This document shows, piece by piece, positions 1 to 7,666 of a stretch of DNA of 26,688 bases. Position numbers and translations under genes: made by a program. Position 1 is the stretch's first letter. Each line of letters starts with the position of its first letter. This DNA comes from Deltaproteobacteria bacterium (lineage in GTDB: Bacteria > Desulfobacterota > Desulfarculia > Desulfarculales > Desulfarculaceae): the NCBI GenBank assembly GCA_020444165.1, contig JAHLLK010000079.1, forward strand, positions 1 to 26,688, read 5' to 3'. The notes under the pieces are model-generated. The model saw nothing but the letters and a program-made list of their open reading frames with translations. It searched no databases and was not told where the DNA came from.

Positions 1-217
1 CGCCGTAGGCCCACTGCTCGCCCACCCCGGTGGCGCAGCCCACGATGAAGTCGTCGATTTGGGCGGGGTCCAGGCCGGTGCGCTCGATCAAGGCCGGCAG
101 CACCGCGGCCAGCATTTCATCGGCCCGCAGTTGATAAAACCAGTCCCGGCCCGGATCGCGGGGACGGCTGCGGGATTGGGCGGTGCGCAGATAACCGGCG
201 ATAACCACTTCTTGCAT
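1..217 (-). CDS. Thiolase (acetyl-CoA acyltransferase), N-terminal part, cut by window edge
   Basis: The first 72 codons of a thiolase, reading out of the window on the left. The protein begins MQEVVIAGYLRTAQSR, and the visible part is nearly identical in pattern to the N-terminus of the complete thiolase at 20467-21672, including the shared VGCATGVGEQW stretch. The ATG is at 217-215, with AGGAGAA a suitable distance upstream. The catalytic cysteine lies beyond the edge, so activity cannot be judged. Family role (known): thiolytic cleavage of 3-ketoacyl-CoA, the last step of beta-oxidation, or the reverse condensation. It follows the hydratase/dehydrogenase fusion gene by 117 bp on the same strand, so the two probably form one operon. 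The product assignment is firm; the chain-length preference is unknown. Confidence 0.9.
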   Translation of the reverse strand, partial: MQEVVIAGYLRTAQSRSRPRDPGRDWFYQLRADEMLAAVLPALIERTGLDPAQIDDFIVGCATGVGEQWAYG

Positions 218-334
218 GTTGAATTCTCCTGTTCTCTGGCCAAAACTGGGGCGCGGGGCGGTTGGGTTGCACCCAGCCGGCGCGCCGTGTCGCTATCTGG
301 GGGCCAAGGAGCCTGCCGCCGGGGACGGGGCTGC

Positions 335-2464
335 CTAGCTTTGGTAAAAGGTCCGGCCTTCCTGGGCCATGGTCTGCAAAAGCTCGGCCGGCGCGAAGCG
401 GGAGCCGTACTCGGCCTCCAGCTCCACCAGCTTGTCGTAAACCTTGGGCAAGCCCCAATGGTCGGCATAGCGCAGGATGCCGCCCCGGTAAGGAGGGAAC
501 CCGGCGCCGTAGATCATGGCCAGGTCCATGTCCGCCGGGCGGTCGCATACGCCTTGCTCCATCATCAGGGCGGCCTCGTTGATGGCCAGGGCCAGCAGGA
601 TATCGATGATCTCCTCCTCCGAGACCTGGCGGGGTTGGACCCCGTGCTCGCGGCGGTATTGGTCGATCACCTCGACCACCCGGGGATTGGGCACCGGCTC
701 CTTGCCACGATAGTCCAGGTAACCGGCCCCGGTTTTGCGACCGTAGTCTCCCAGGCGGTGGATCGCCTCGGTGAGAGGGTGCACCCGGTAGCGCGGGCCC
801 AGCTCGCGCTCAAAGGTCTTTTCGACGTGATAGTTGATGTCGATTCCGGTGAGGTCGAACAGGGTGAACGGGCCCATGGGCAGGCCGAAGTTGGTGAGCG
901 CCTTTTCCATCTGGGCCGTGTCCACCCCGTCGGCCAGGAGGAAGATGGCCCCGCCCATGAGGGCCACCAGCTGCCGCGAGACGTAAAAGCCGGGCCCGTC
1001 GTTGACCACCACCGGGACTTTTTTGATCTGGCGGCCCAAAGCCACCGCCGTGGCCAGGGTCTGGTCCGAGGTCTCCTGGCCGCAGATGATTTCCAAGAGA
1101 GGCATGCGCTCGGCCGGGTTGAAGAAGTGCAGCCCGATCAGGCGGCCGGGGTCGGTCAGCACGCGCGCCATCTCGGTGATGGGCAGGGCCGAGGTGTTGG
1201 TGCCGAATACCACCGCGGGCCGGCAGATGCCCTGCAGCTTTTGCCAAATGTCCTGCTTGACCTGCATGTCTTCCAGGACCGCCTCGATGACCAGGTCCAC
1301 CTGGCCCAGGTCCTCCAGCTGGCTCGTGGTGGTGAGCTTGGCGGCCAGGAGCTCCTCCAGTTGCGCGGGCCGGAGTTTTCCTTTTTTGAGCTGGTAGACA
1401 TAGGTCTTGTGGAGCAGTTGCAAGCCGTGGGCCAGGGCCTGCTCGTTGATGTCCCAGAGCACGGTGTCCAGACCGGCGCTGAGCAAAAGGTGCACAATGC
1501 CCGCGCCCATGACCCCACCGCCCAGCAGGGCCACCTTCTGGGGCCGCCGGGGCGCCAGGCTCTTTATCCGGGGCAGGCGGCCGGTGGCGCGCTCGTTCAA
1601 GAAAATGCCGATGAGGTTTTGGGCGATGTCCGAGAGCAGGCAGTCGCAGAAAAGCTGGGCCTCCCTGGCCAGGTCCCGCCAAACCTCGGTGGAGAGGCCC
1701 TCGCTTACCGCCTCGATGATCTTGAACGGCGCCAACTGGTTCTTGGCCTTGACCTCAGCGGTACGTTGGGCCAACTCCAGGAGCAGCCGCTTTTCCCCGG
1801 CGCTGGGCAGGCGGTCGCAGCGTTGACTGGTTACCCGGGCGCTCTGGTGCAGCCTCCGGCCTTGGAATTTGGCGGCGGCCCTTTTGCCCGCCTCCACCAG
1901 GGCCTCCGGCTCGGCCACCTCGTCCACCAGGCCCAGGGAAAAGGCCTTGTCGGTCTTGATGAAACGGCCGGTGATCATCAGATCCAGGGCGTCCTTGAGT
2001 CCGATGAGCCGGGGCAGGCGCTGGGTGCCGCCGCTGCCGGGTAAAAGGCCCAGCTTCACCTCGGGCAGGCCCAGACTGATCCCCGGGACGGCGAGGCGGT
2101 AGTGGCAGCTCATGGCCACCTCCAGGCCGCCTCCCAGGCAGTCGCCGTTGAGGGCCGCGATCACCGGCTTGGGCGCGCTCTCCACGTCCCGCAGAAACTC
2201 GTGGATGGCCATCAGTTTGGGAAGCATCTCGCTGCGGTCAGGCAGCTTGACCACCTGGGTGAGGTCCGCGCCGGCAAGAAAGCTCTTGCCCGTGCCGATG
2301 AGGATAATGGCGTATACCTCCTCGGCCGCCAGGGCCTCGCGCACTGCCTGGAACAGATCCACCAGGAAGTAATCGGACATCTGGTTCACCGGCGGGTTGT
2401 CCATGCGCACCACGGCCACGCCCTGGTCCAACTCCATTTTCACCGTCTGATATTCTGTTTTCAT
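335..2464 (-). CDS. Fused enoyl-CoA hydratase / 3-hydroxyacyl-CoA dehydrogenase (copy 1)
   Basis: A 709-residue bifunctional beta-oxidation enzyme of the FadB/FadJ type, which hydrates enoyl-CoA and then oxidises 3-hydroxyacyl-CoA with NAD. Residues 1 to about 200 are the crotonase domain, with the oxyanion-loop motif FLAGADL (62-68) and both catalytic glutamates, E115 in GGGLEVA and E135 in GLPEVKLG. Residues from about 308 form the dehydrogenase: nucleotide-binding GGGVMG (315-320), VIEAVLED (392-399), NTSALPIT (423-430) and catalytic H446 in LHFFNP, followed by the C-terminal helical domain. The length matches FadB/FadJ (about 715-730). The ATG at 2464 has only a weak GGGAAAGA upstream. 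It aligns without gaps to the copy at 24389-26518. The next gene downstream is a thiolase, as in fadBA-type operons. Whether it acts on fatty or other acyl-CoAs cannot be read from sequence. Confidence 0.95.
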   Translation of the reverse strand: MKTEYQTVKMELDQGVAVVRMDNPPVNQMSDYFLVDLFQAVREALAAEEVYAIILIGTGKSFLAGADLTQVVKLPDRSEMLPKLMAIHEFLRDVESAPKPVIAALNGDCLGGGLEVAMSCHYRLAVPGISLGLPEVKLGLLPGSGGTQRLPRLIGLKDALDLMITGRFIKTDKAFSLGLVDEVAEPEALVEAGKRAAAKFQGRRLHQSARVTSQRCDRLPSAGEKRLLLELAQRTAEVKAKNQLAPFKIIEAVSEGLSTEVWRDLAREAQLFCDCLLSDIAQNLIGIFLNERATGRLPRIKSLAPRRPQKVALLGGGVMGAGIVHLLLSAGLDTVLWDINEQALAHGLQLLHKTYVYQLKKGKLRPAQLEELLAAKLTTTSQLEDLGQVDLVIEAVLEDMQVKQDIWQKLQGICRPAVVFGTNTSALPITEMARVLTDPGRLIGLHFFNPAERMPLLEIICGQETSDQTLATAVALGRQIKKVPVVVNDGPGFYVSRQLVALMGGAIFLLADGVDTAQMEKALTNFGLPMGPFTLFDLTGIDINYHVEKTFERELGPRYRVHPLTEAIHRLGDYGRKTGAGYLDYRGKEPVPNPRVVEVIDQYRREHGVQPRQVSEEEIIDILLALAINEAALMMEQGVCDRPADMDLAMIYGAGFPPYRGGILRYADHWGLPKVYDKLVELEAEYGSRFAPAELLQTMAQEGRTFYQS

Positions 2465-2522
2465 GCTGGCGTCTTTCCCAGGTTGAAGCCGCCGCTCCCC
2501 CGCGCCGGCGGCCAGACTCGGC

Positions 2523-2774
2523 TCATCCCAACAGTTGCTGGAGATATTGGCTCCTGCCCACGAGCTTGATCTTTTCCTTGATGCTCAGTAAGAAGTCGCG
2601 CCCTTCCATACCCACGTAATTGAGGCCGGACAAATCAAGCTGCACCTTCAGGCCATCTTCCAGGTGTTGCAGGCAAACCTTGCGCAGGGCCGGCAAGGAA
2701 GCGCGGTCCAAACGGCCTTCCACCCGGATGAAGACCTTTTTTTTGGGCAGGTTTATTTCCGCGATGTAAATCAT
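2523..2774 (-). CDS. Small STAS-domain-like protein
   Basis: An 83-residue protein beginning MIYIAEINLPKKKVF. The pattern of strand, FIRVEGRLDRASLPAL, helix, then VQLDLSGLNYVG resembles STAS domains (anti-sigma-factor antagonist fold). The usual phosphorylated serine (DSSG-type motif) is replaced by GMEGRD, so classic SpoIIAA-type phosphoswitching looks unlikely. The frame stays open up to a TTG at 2804, but I prefer the ATG at 2774: it begins the first strand of the fold, and the ten extra residues are not needed. Shine-Dalgarno support is weak for both starts. The gene is divergent from the sigma-54 activator across a 223-bp gap and lies 58 bp upstream of the hydratase/dehydrogenase gene on the same strand. 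The function is unknown; a protein-protein regulatory role is inference. Confidence 0.65.
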   Translation of the reverse strand: MIYIAEINLPKKKVFIRVEGRLDRASLPALRKVCLQHLEDGLKVQLDLSGLNYVGMEGRDFLLSIKEKIKLVGRSQYLQQLLG

Positions 2775-2831
2775 GCCCAGGTACCTAAGCAAGTTCAGCG
2801 CCAAGCCAGCCCATTTTAATTTTTGTGTTAT

Positions 2832-2850
2832 TTAAGCAAGATAAGCTTAA
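2832..2850. promoter_or_regulatory. Inverted repeat in the STAS/activator divergent gap
   Basis: TTAAGC (2832-2837), a 7-base centre, then GCTTAA (2845-2850). It sits in the AT-rich part of the gap between the STAS-like gene and the sigma-54 activator gene. It could be an operator or a small hairpin; no experimental motif is matched. Confidence 0.35.
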
Positions 2851-2895
2851 TGATGACAGCCCGGCATCCCCATTTAAACGATTTTGCGTTGCTTA

Positions 2896-2909
2896 GACGA
2901 TAATTCGTC
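2896..2909. promoter_or_regulatory. 14-bp palindrome upstream of the sigma-54 activator
   Basis: GACGA-TAAT-TCGTC, about 90 bp before the activator's start. It overlaps GATAAT (2899-2904), which matches a -10 box in five of six positions, although no good -35 lies at the right distance. A repressor or self-regulation site is plausible, but this is weak evidence. Confidence 0.35.
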
Positions 2910-2997
2910 GCACATCCCTTGACCGGGGCCTTCGTCTGGTTTACGATGCCGCTAATCCCTTCTCGGCCCCAGGCAACCCCCCAGCGCGAAGGACGCC

Positions 2998-5900
2998 ATG
3001 CTCGACCAAAAGAGCCCGGTCAATACCGAACAACGCATACTCCGGGTCGCCTCCCTGTTTGATGACGGCTTCTCCATCGACTGGCTACAGGAAGTCTCCA
3101 AGGAAAAACCGTCCCTTATCCTCAAGACCCTTCGCCAGGGAATGGAAGACGGCTGGTTGGCCGAGACCACCCCGGGCCATTTCCGCTTCACCCAGCCCAA
3201 AAGGCGGCAAAATTTCCTGGAAGGCATGACCCCGGAGGAAAGGCAGGGCCTTTATCAGCGGACCATTGCAGGCCTGCGCCAGGAGTTGCAGGGCGAAGCC
3301 CACCTGGATCACGCCTTGGCCAAGCTGCTGCTTCACGTGGACAATGACCTGGAGGGCTGCCGGCGTTTGGTGGCAGAGGGAAACCTGCTGCGGAAACAGT
3401 ACCGCCACCAGGCGGCCCTGCAATATTTCGAAAAGGCGATCAACAGCCTGGCGAACATCCCCGGCGGAGACGCCGCGCGCATGTTCATGGAAACCGCCAT
3501 CCAGATCTCCAAAATTTCCATGGGCGCGCAGCGGGGCGAGCTGGTGAACTCGATTTTAATGTCCGCCATTGAACGCGCCGCGGCCCTGGGTCAAGAGGGC
3601 TACCTAGGCCTGCTCAAAATGCATTTGGCCAAACAGGAATGGCTGCGTTCCAACTTCAAGACCGCCTTGGAGCATTTCGATCAGGGTTGGGCCTTGGCCC
3701 AAGAGACCGACGAACCCTACATTCAACGGTCCGCCACCATTTTCAGCATGTTTTTCCACTACTGGCAGGGTCGTTACCGGAACGCCGTGGAAAGTTACGA
3801 GAAGAACGGGCCTCAGGTGGAAAACGTCCCCCAGGAAGGCTTCCCGTTGATGGCCCGCTTGACCATCGGGTTTTGCTACTGCCATTGCGGTCAGGTTTCC
3901 CAGGGACTGGGCATGCTGGATTCAATTCACAGCCAGTGCCAGAAAATCGGGCATATCGGCATGGCCGGCCATACCTCGTCGACCATTACCTGGGCCTTGT
4001 GTCAAATCGGTCTTTATGCCGAGGCCGAGGTTTACTGTAACCGCGCGCTTGACGAAACCACGGTGGGCCACAACAACTTCGGCAAAGTGGGCGCCCTGGC
4101 CTGCCGCAGTTATTTGGACCACAAGCTGGGCCACAACGACCAGGCCCACGCTTCGTTGCGGGAATTCCTCAAGTTGAGTCTGCACACCCAGATTCACTTC
4201 CGCAACCTGCCCATAATCATGGAGCTTTGCTGGTGCATGGAGCAGGGCCTGTTGCCCCGTTTCCCAGGCCTTTCCCTGGAAAAGGAAATCGCCGAGGCCC
4301 TGGACAGCCAAAACGTGTACATGTGCGGCCTGGGCTGCCGCTACACGGCCCTCTTGAAAAAACTGCGGGGCGAGCCCTCCCGCAAGGTGGTCAAAAACCT
4401 GGAGCTGGCCATCGATTGGCTGGAGGTTTCCGGGCACCAAATAGAGCTGGCCAAAACCAGGCTGGACCTGGCCGTGGAGTATTTGCGGCAGGGAGAGGAA
4501 GAGCGGGCCAAGGCCCTGGCCGGCCCCTCGGCCCAAAAGCTTTTCTCCTACAACGAGTCCCTGATCCCCGACGGCCTGCGCTCCCTCTTGGGAGATATGC
4601 AAAACCGGGAGCACCTCTTGGACGAGATCCTGAAGCTGGGCCAGGAGATGGTCACCATCCGCGACAACCGTGAGGTAGCGGTGCGCATAATCTCCCTGGC
4701 CAACAGCGTCACCGGGGCGGAGCGGGGGGCCATATTTCTCACGGACGGGGAGACCGGCCGTTTGAGCCTGCGGGCCGCCAAGAACCTGACCCGGGAAAGT
4801 CTGGAGAGCCCCAGCTTTGCCAGGTCCCTGGAGCTGATCGAGCAGACTTTCCGCACCGGCAAGGTGCGTTTTCTGGATTTCGAGCCCAACCAGCCGAAAA
4901 CGCCCTCCTTGGAAGAGACCATCCGTTCCTGCATCTGCGTCCCCCTTTACCTCCGGGACCAGGTGAGCGGCGTGCTCTACCATGACAACCGCCTGTTCAA
5001 GAGCGCCTTCCGGCAGGAAGACCTGGATATCCTCGGCTACTTCGCGGCCCAGGCCGCCATTGCCATGGATAACGCCATGGCCTATGAAACCCTGCGCGAG
5101 ATGTACCAGAAGCAGAGGGAGGAAAAGCAGTACCTGGAAGAGCAGCACCTGGAGACCCTGCATTTCGAGGAGATCGTGGGCGAGTCCCCGGCCATGCAAC
5201 GGGTCTTCGCCCACATCGATTCCGTGTCCGCAACCGACGCCACGGTGCTCATCCTGGGGGAGACCGGGGTGGGCAAGGAACTGGTGGCCAGGGCCATCCA
5301 CCGCAACAGCAGCCGGCGAAACGGGCCCTTCATCAGGGTGAACTGCAGTTCGTTTTCCGAGCACCTGATCTCCAGCGAACTTTTCGGTCATGAAAAAGGG
5401 TCTTTCACCGGCGCGTTGCAAAGGCGCATCGGCCGCTTCGAGTTGGCCGACAACGGCACCATTTTTCTGGACGAGATCGGCGATATGCCCTTGAATTCCC
5501 AAGTGCAGCTGTTGCGGGTCTTGCAGAGCAAGGAGTTCGAGCGGGTGGGCGGACACGAAACCATACGCTCGGACTTCAGGCTCATGGCCGCCACCAACCG
5601 GGACCTGCCCCAAATGATCGAGTCCGGGAGTTTCCGGGAGGACCTCTTTTACCGCCTGAACGTCTTCCCCATTCAGGTGCCTCCCCTGCGGGAACGCCAG
5701 GAAGACATCCCCCTGCTGGCCCTGCACTTTTTACAGTTCTACGCCAAGCGTCTGGGTAAAAAGGCGGAAAAGATCCCCAACCCGGAGATGCAAAAGCTCC
5801 TGGACTACACCTGGCCGGGCAATGTGCGCGAGCTGGAAAATATCATAGAAAGGGGCGCGATCCTGAGCACCGGGCCCCTGTATCGGGTGCCCACCACCAG

Positions 5901-6156
5901 CCTGACCAGGAACACCCTCGCCGCCATGCGCCCGGACATGAGCCTGGATGAAAACGAGCGCTCCCATATCCTGAACGTGCTGGACATGACCGGTGGCAAG
6001 GTCCGAGGAGAGGACGGAGCGGCCGCCATTCTGAACATTCACCCCAACACCCTGTATTCCAGGATGAAGAAGCTGGGCATCGCGCCGGCCCGCAAACGCC
6101 CCCGCCTGGAGAACCCTGCCTGGTCCCCCAGCCTGGACGGCGGCAGCGACGCCTAG
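2998..6156 (+). CDS. Sigma-54-dependent activator with winged-helix/TPR arm, GAF and Fis domains
   Basis: A 1052-residue transcription activator. Residues 1 to about 100 look like the winged helix that follows the NTPase in STAND/MalT-type regulators ([10 protein letters not shown]...[10 protein letters not shown]). About 120-540 is a helical TPR-like array (for example [11 protein letters not shown]). About 542-695 is a GAF sensor, followed by a charged coiled-coil linker. From about 725 comes the AAA+ sigma-54 domain: Walker A GETGVGKE (754-761), the sigma-54 contact loop GSFTGA (801-806, serine in place of the usual alanine), Walker B FLDEIGD (823-829), and [15 protein letters not shown] Fis-type helix-turn-helix closes it (about 982-1030). 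The ATG at 2998 follows GAAGGA by four bases. The target genes and ligand are unknown; I found no clear sigma-54 promoter in the window. The stop codon lies at the edge of a repeat element. Confidence 0.93.
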   Translation: MLDQKSPVNTEQRILRVASLFDDGFSIDWLQEVSKEKPSLILKTLRQGMEDGWLAETTPGHFRFTQPKRRQNFLEGMTPEERQGLYQRTIAGLRQELQGEAHLDHALAKLLLHVDNDLEGCRRLVAEGNLLRKQYRHQAALQYFEKAINSLANIPGGDAARMFMETAIQISKISMGAQRGELVNSILMSAIERAAALGQEGYLGLLKMHLAKQEWLRSNFKTALEHFDQGWALAQETDEPYIQRSATIFSMFFHYWQGRYRNAVESYEKNGPQVENVPQEGFPLMARLTIGFCYCHCGQVSQGLGMLDSIHSQCQKIGHIGMAGHTSSTITWALCQIGLYAEAEVYCNRALDETTVGHNNFGKVGALACRSYLDHKLGHNDQAHASLREFLKLSLHTQIHFRNLPIIMELCWCMEQGLLPRFPGLSLEKEIAEALDSQNVYMCGLGCRYTALLKKLRGEPSRKVVKNLELAIDWLEVSGHQIELAKTRLDLAVEYLRQGEEERAKALAGPSAQKLFSYNESLIPDGLRSLLGDMQNREHLLDEILKLGQEMVTIRDNREVAVRIISLANSVTGAERGAIFLTDGETGRLSLRAAKNLTRESLESPSFARSLELIEQTFRTGKVRFLDFEPNQPKTPSLEETIRSCICVPLYLRDQVSGVLYHDNRLFKSAFRQEDLDILGYFAAQAAIAMDNAMAYETLREMYQKQREEKQYLEEQHLETLHFEEIVGESPAMQRVFAHIDSVSATDATVLILGETGVGKELVARAIHRNSSRRNGPFIRVNCSSFSEHLISSELFGHEKGSFTGALQRRIGRFELADNGTIFLDEIGDMPLNSQVQLLRVLQSKEFERVGGHETIRSDFRLMAATNRDLPQMIESGSFREDLFYRLNVFPIQVPPLRERQEDIPLLALHFLQFYAKRLGKKAEKIPNPEMQKLLDYTWPGNVRELENIIERGAILSTGPLYRVPTTSLTRNTLAAMRPDMSLDENERSHILNVLDMTGGKVRGEDGAAAILNIHPNTLYSRMKKLGIAPARKRPRLENPAWSPSLDGGSDA

Positions 6157-6416
6157 CCCGGATATTTCATGGGGGCCGGGTGGCTACCTCGTCAACATAC
6201 TTATTTGGTTCAGGTTTTAAACTGACCTTCTCTGATTTGGCGGGTCACGTTTGGTCACCTGAACCGGCACAGCCAGATGGCGGCCGGCAAGGCGACGGAC
6301 AAGCCACAACCGAGAGGCGTAGCCAAAGCTACGTCGAGGTTGGAGCGAAGGCCTGGGCCCAGCCGGCGGGCATCTGGCGCAGCCGGACGCCCAGTCTTCA
6401 TGAAATATCCGGGCTA
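6154..6416. mobile_element. MITE-like element with 16-bp inverted ends and TA duplication
   Basis: Perfect inverted ends GCCCGGATATTTCATG (6156-6171) and its complement (6399-6414) are flanked on both sides by TA (6154-6155 and 6415-6416). Inside are further inverted pairs. GGTTCAGG (6207-6214) pairs with CCTGAACC (6258-6265). A 16-base pair at 6273-6288/6362-6377 matches in 14 positions. A central hairpin, CGTAGC-CAAA-GCTACG (6318-6333), has an outer CAACC/GGTTG stem (6307-6311/6338-6342). There is no believable coding frame. Size, nested palindromes and TA duplication fit a non-autonomous element moved by a Tc1/mariner/IS630-type transposase (inference). Removing one TA and the element restores TAA as the activator's stop. 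Confidence 0.6.
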
Positions 6417-6624
6417 ACAGGGGGTTGAAAAAGACCATCCATGGCCTTTTACAACCCATCTTGGCAAAACCACGCTTTTGCCAAAACTCTAAGATGCACG
6501 GTGCAGGACGCCCCGTGCATCGCTCTAAAATTGCTTGCCTTTTCAAGGCCGCGCAATTTGGCGCGCCCTCCCTGGCGCGCCATCCCTGGCGCGCCTAGCA
6601 GGCTGTTTTTCAACAGCCTGCTAG
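6417..6624. repeat. Structured non-coding repeat element with several hairpins
   Basis: This directly follows the MITE-like element and fills the rest of the gap up to the pilin-like gene. Inverted ends GTTGAAAAA (6424-6432) and TTTTTCAAC (6606-6614) enclose three hairpins. These are TTGGCAAAA/TTTTGCCAA (6461-6469/6476-6484), GATGCACGG/CCGTGCATC (6493-6501/6513-6521) and GCCTT/AAGGC (6537-6541/6545-6549). Three GGCGCGCC palindromes follow at a 14-base period (6560, 6574, 6588). It looks like a dispersed intergenic element or a structured RNA; I cannot name a family. Confidence 0.55.
6595..6624. terminator. 13-bp perfect hairpin between convergent genes
   Basis: CTAGCAGGCTGTT, loop TTTC, then AACAGCCTGCTAG. 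The TAG stop of the minus-strand pilin-like gene (6623-6621) lies inside the right arm. It could end transcription from either side, but neither strand has a following T-run, so Rho-independent termination is uncertain. It may simply be the end of the adjoining repeat element. Confidence 0.45.
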
Positions 6625-7073
6625 TGCAGGTCCCATAAATAGAAGCCGTAGCGGTTGGTTTCCCAGGAGTCGTTGTTTTCCTTGATCAACTCTTGGTTGT
6701 TGCTGTATTGCATGCCCTCCCAGGACACGCTGAACTTGCCATCCTTGCTGGTGAAGGGTCCGGTGAAGATGGTTTTGACTACGTAGTTTTGTCCGCTGGG
6801 GTCCCGCCAGTAGAAAACCACCCGGGACGCGAGGTAGCTGGGCAGCATCTCCTGGTGCGGCGGGGACAGCTTTTCCAGGGGCGGATACTCGCCCTTCTCC
6901 TGGTGATAGTCCTCCGCCTGGGTCTTCAGCGCCGTGACGATGGCCACCCGGCGGGCATCCTCGCCGCGATCATGCCCATAGTCCAGCACGAACACGGCCA
7001 AGCCGGCCACTGCCACCAGGAGAACCGCCAGGGACCCCAGGATCCAGGGCCACCACGAACGTTTCTTTTCCAG
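6621..7073 (-). CDS. Membrane-anchored pilin-like protein with a probable CTG start
   Basis: About 150 residues. A CTG at 7073-7071 lies five bases after a perfect AAGGAGG (7085-7079). It gives a charged start (LEKKRSWWPW) followed by a hydrophobic helix (about residues 10-30, LGSLAVLLVAVAGLAVFVL). Starting at the GTG at 7016, 19 codons later, would waste the ribosome site and cut into the helix. An in-frame TAA lies further upstream and there is no other start between. After the anchor comes ARRVAIVTALKTQAEDY..KGEYPPLEKL, which resembles the first helix and YxxxxGxYP turn of type II secretion pseudopilins (GspG-like). No prepilin-peptidase motif is present, so it is probably an anchored, unprocessed domain outside the cytoplasm. 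No secretion genes are near. Function unknown. Confidence 0.6.
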   Translation of the reverse strand: MEKKRSWWPWILGSLAVLLVAVAGLAVFVLDYGHDRGEDARRVAIVTALKTQAEDYHQEKGEYPPLEKLSPPHQEMLPSYLASRVVFYWRDPSGQNYVVKTIFTGPFTSKDGKFSVSWEGMQYSNNQELIKENNDSWETNRYGFYLWDLH

Positions 7074-7078
7074 GAAAA

Positions 7079-7085
7079 CCTCCTT
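7079..7085 (-). promoter_or_regulatory. Strong ribosome binding site that sets a CTG start
   Basis: Read on the minus strand the site is AAGGAGG, five bases before CTG at 7073. It is one of the strongest Shine-Dalgarno matches in the window, and no ATG, GTG or TTG lies at a usable distance. It is the main reason for extending the pilin-like gene to the CTG. Confidence 0.6.
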
Positions 7086-7580
7086 GCCGAGCGTAGCTTG
7101 CCAATCTTTTTCTTTTTATGCAGCCACCCCTCCCAGGACTTTAACCATTGGGTCCTTTCCCGGCCGCCGGGTGGGGGCCGGGGCTGGGAGAGGTGGCGGA
7201 GTTGGCAGCGAGATCCCTGCTGGTGACCCTGAGCCAGGGCAGCAGCAAGGTGGGCAGGGTTGGGTATCCACGCGAGGGGTGGCGATCGTGCTTGCCTCCT
7301 GTGGCGAAAATTGACGGTTTATACCCGTCCATCTTACTGGGAATTTTCGGCTGCCGGCATTTAATCGCATTTTCCGGCCAGGGTGGGGGGCCCTCCTGCG
7401 TCAACTCCGAAAGCGGATCGCGCGCCGGAGGTTCGGGCGGCAGGGGCTCGCAACCTGCCGTTGCCGGAACTGGCGGGCCCGCCCGTGACGGGCGGGACCG
7501 GTGGGATTTCCCCTCCCGGCCGCGCAAGGTCAGGGGAACCGCCCAGCTTGCTCCCCCCCAGGCGTATCATGATGGTAGTC

Positions 7581-7608
7581 CCAACCAGAACCAAACCGGT
7601 TCGGTTGG
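7581..7608 (+). promoter_or_regulatory. Hairpin in the leader of the SDR gene
   Basis: CCAACC-(A bulge)-GAACC pairs with GGTTC-GGTTGG, giving 11 base pairs around a five-base loop. It ends about 58 bases before the SDR start. It may be a leader-RNA structure or an operator; no known riboswitch fold is recognised. Confidence 0.35.
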
Positions 7609-7666
7609 CGTCCTGGCCCGCGCCCAAGGCAGATTTCCGGGCAGCCCAACAGGGGGAGGAACGAAC

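Larger units (their letters stand above)
7074..7666. other. 593-bp gap between divergent pilin-like and SDR genes
   Basis: I see no convincing gene. A frame in phase with the SDR stays open from 7148, but its product is low-complexity Gly/Pro/Arg-rich and has no family features. The gap holds an imperfect operator-like palindrome, GACGG-N7-CCGTC (7313-7329), and a perfect palindrome, CCCGCCCGT-G-ACGGGCGGG (7478-7496). It also has a leader hairpin at 7581-7608. No clear sigma-70 promoter was found. Confidence 0.6.

Noticed and set aside
59..2044. Long plus-strand open frame (661 codons)
   Set aside because: It is antisense to the hydratase/dehydrogenase fusion, whose motifs are complete. Long antisense frames are expected in GC-rich genes, and this one has no family features.
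2775..2804. TTG at 2804 as start of the STAS-like protein
   Set aside because: It adds ten residues ahead of the first strand with no better ribosome site than the internal ATG at 2774.
3922..5727. Minus-strand open frame of 601 codons
   Set aside because: Antisense to the sigma-54 activator, which has all AAA+ motifs in order.
6560..6595. Three GGCGCGCC units at a 14-base period as a CRISPR-like array
   Set aside because: The units are short palindromes with 6-base spacers, far below any CRISPR repeat or spacer length, and no cas gene is present.
7148..7666. N-terminal extension of the SDR by 173 codons
   Set aside because: Low-complexity sequence without domain features; the ATG at 7667 has a good ribosome site and begins right at the Rossmann fold.
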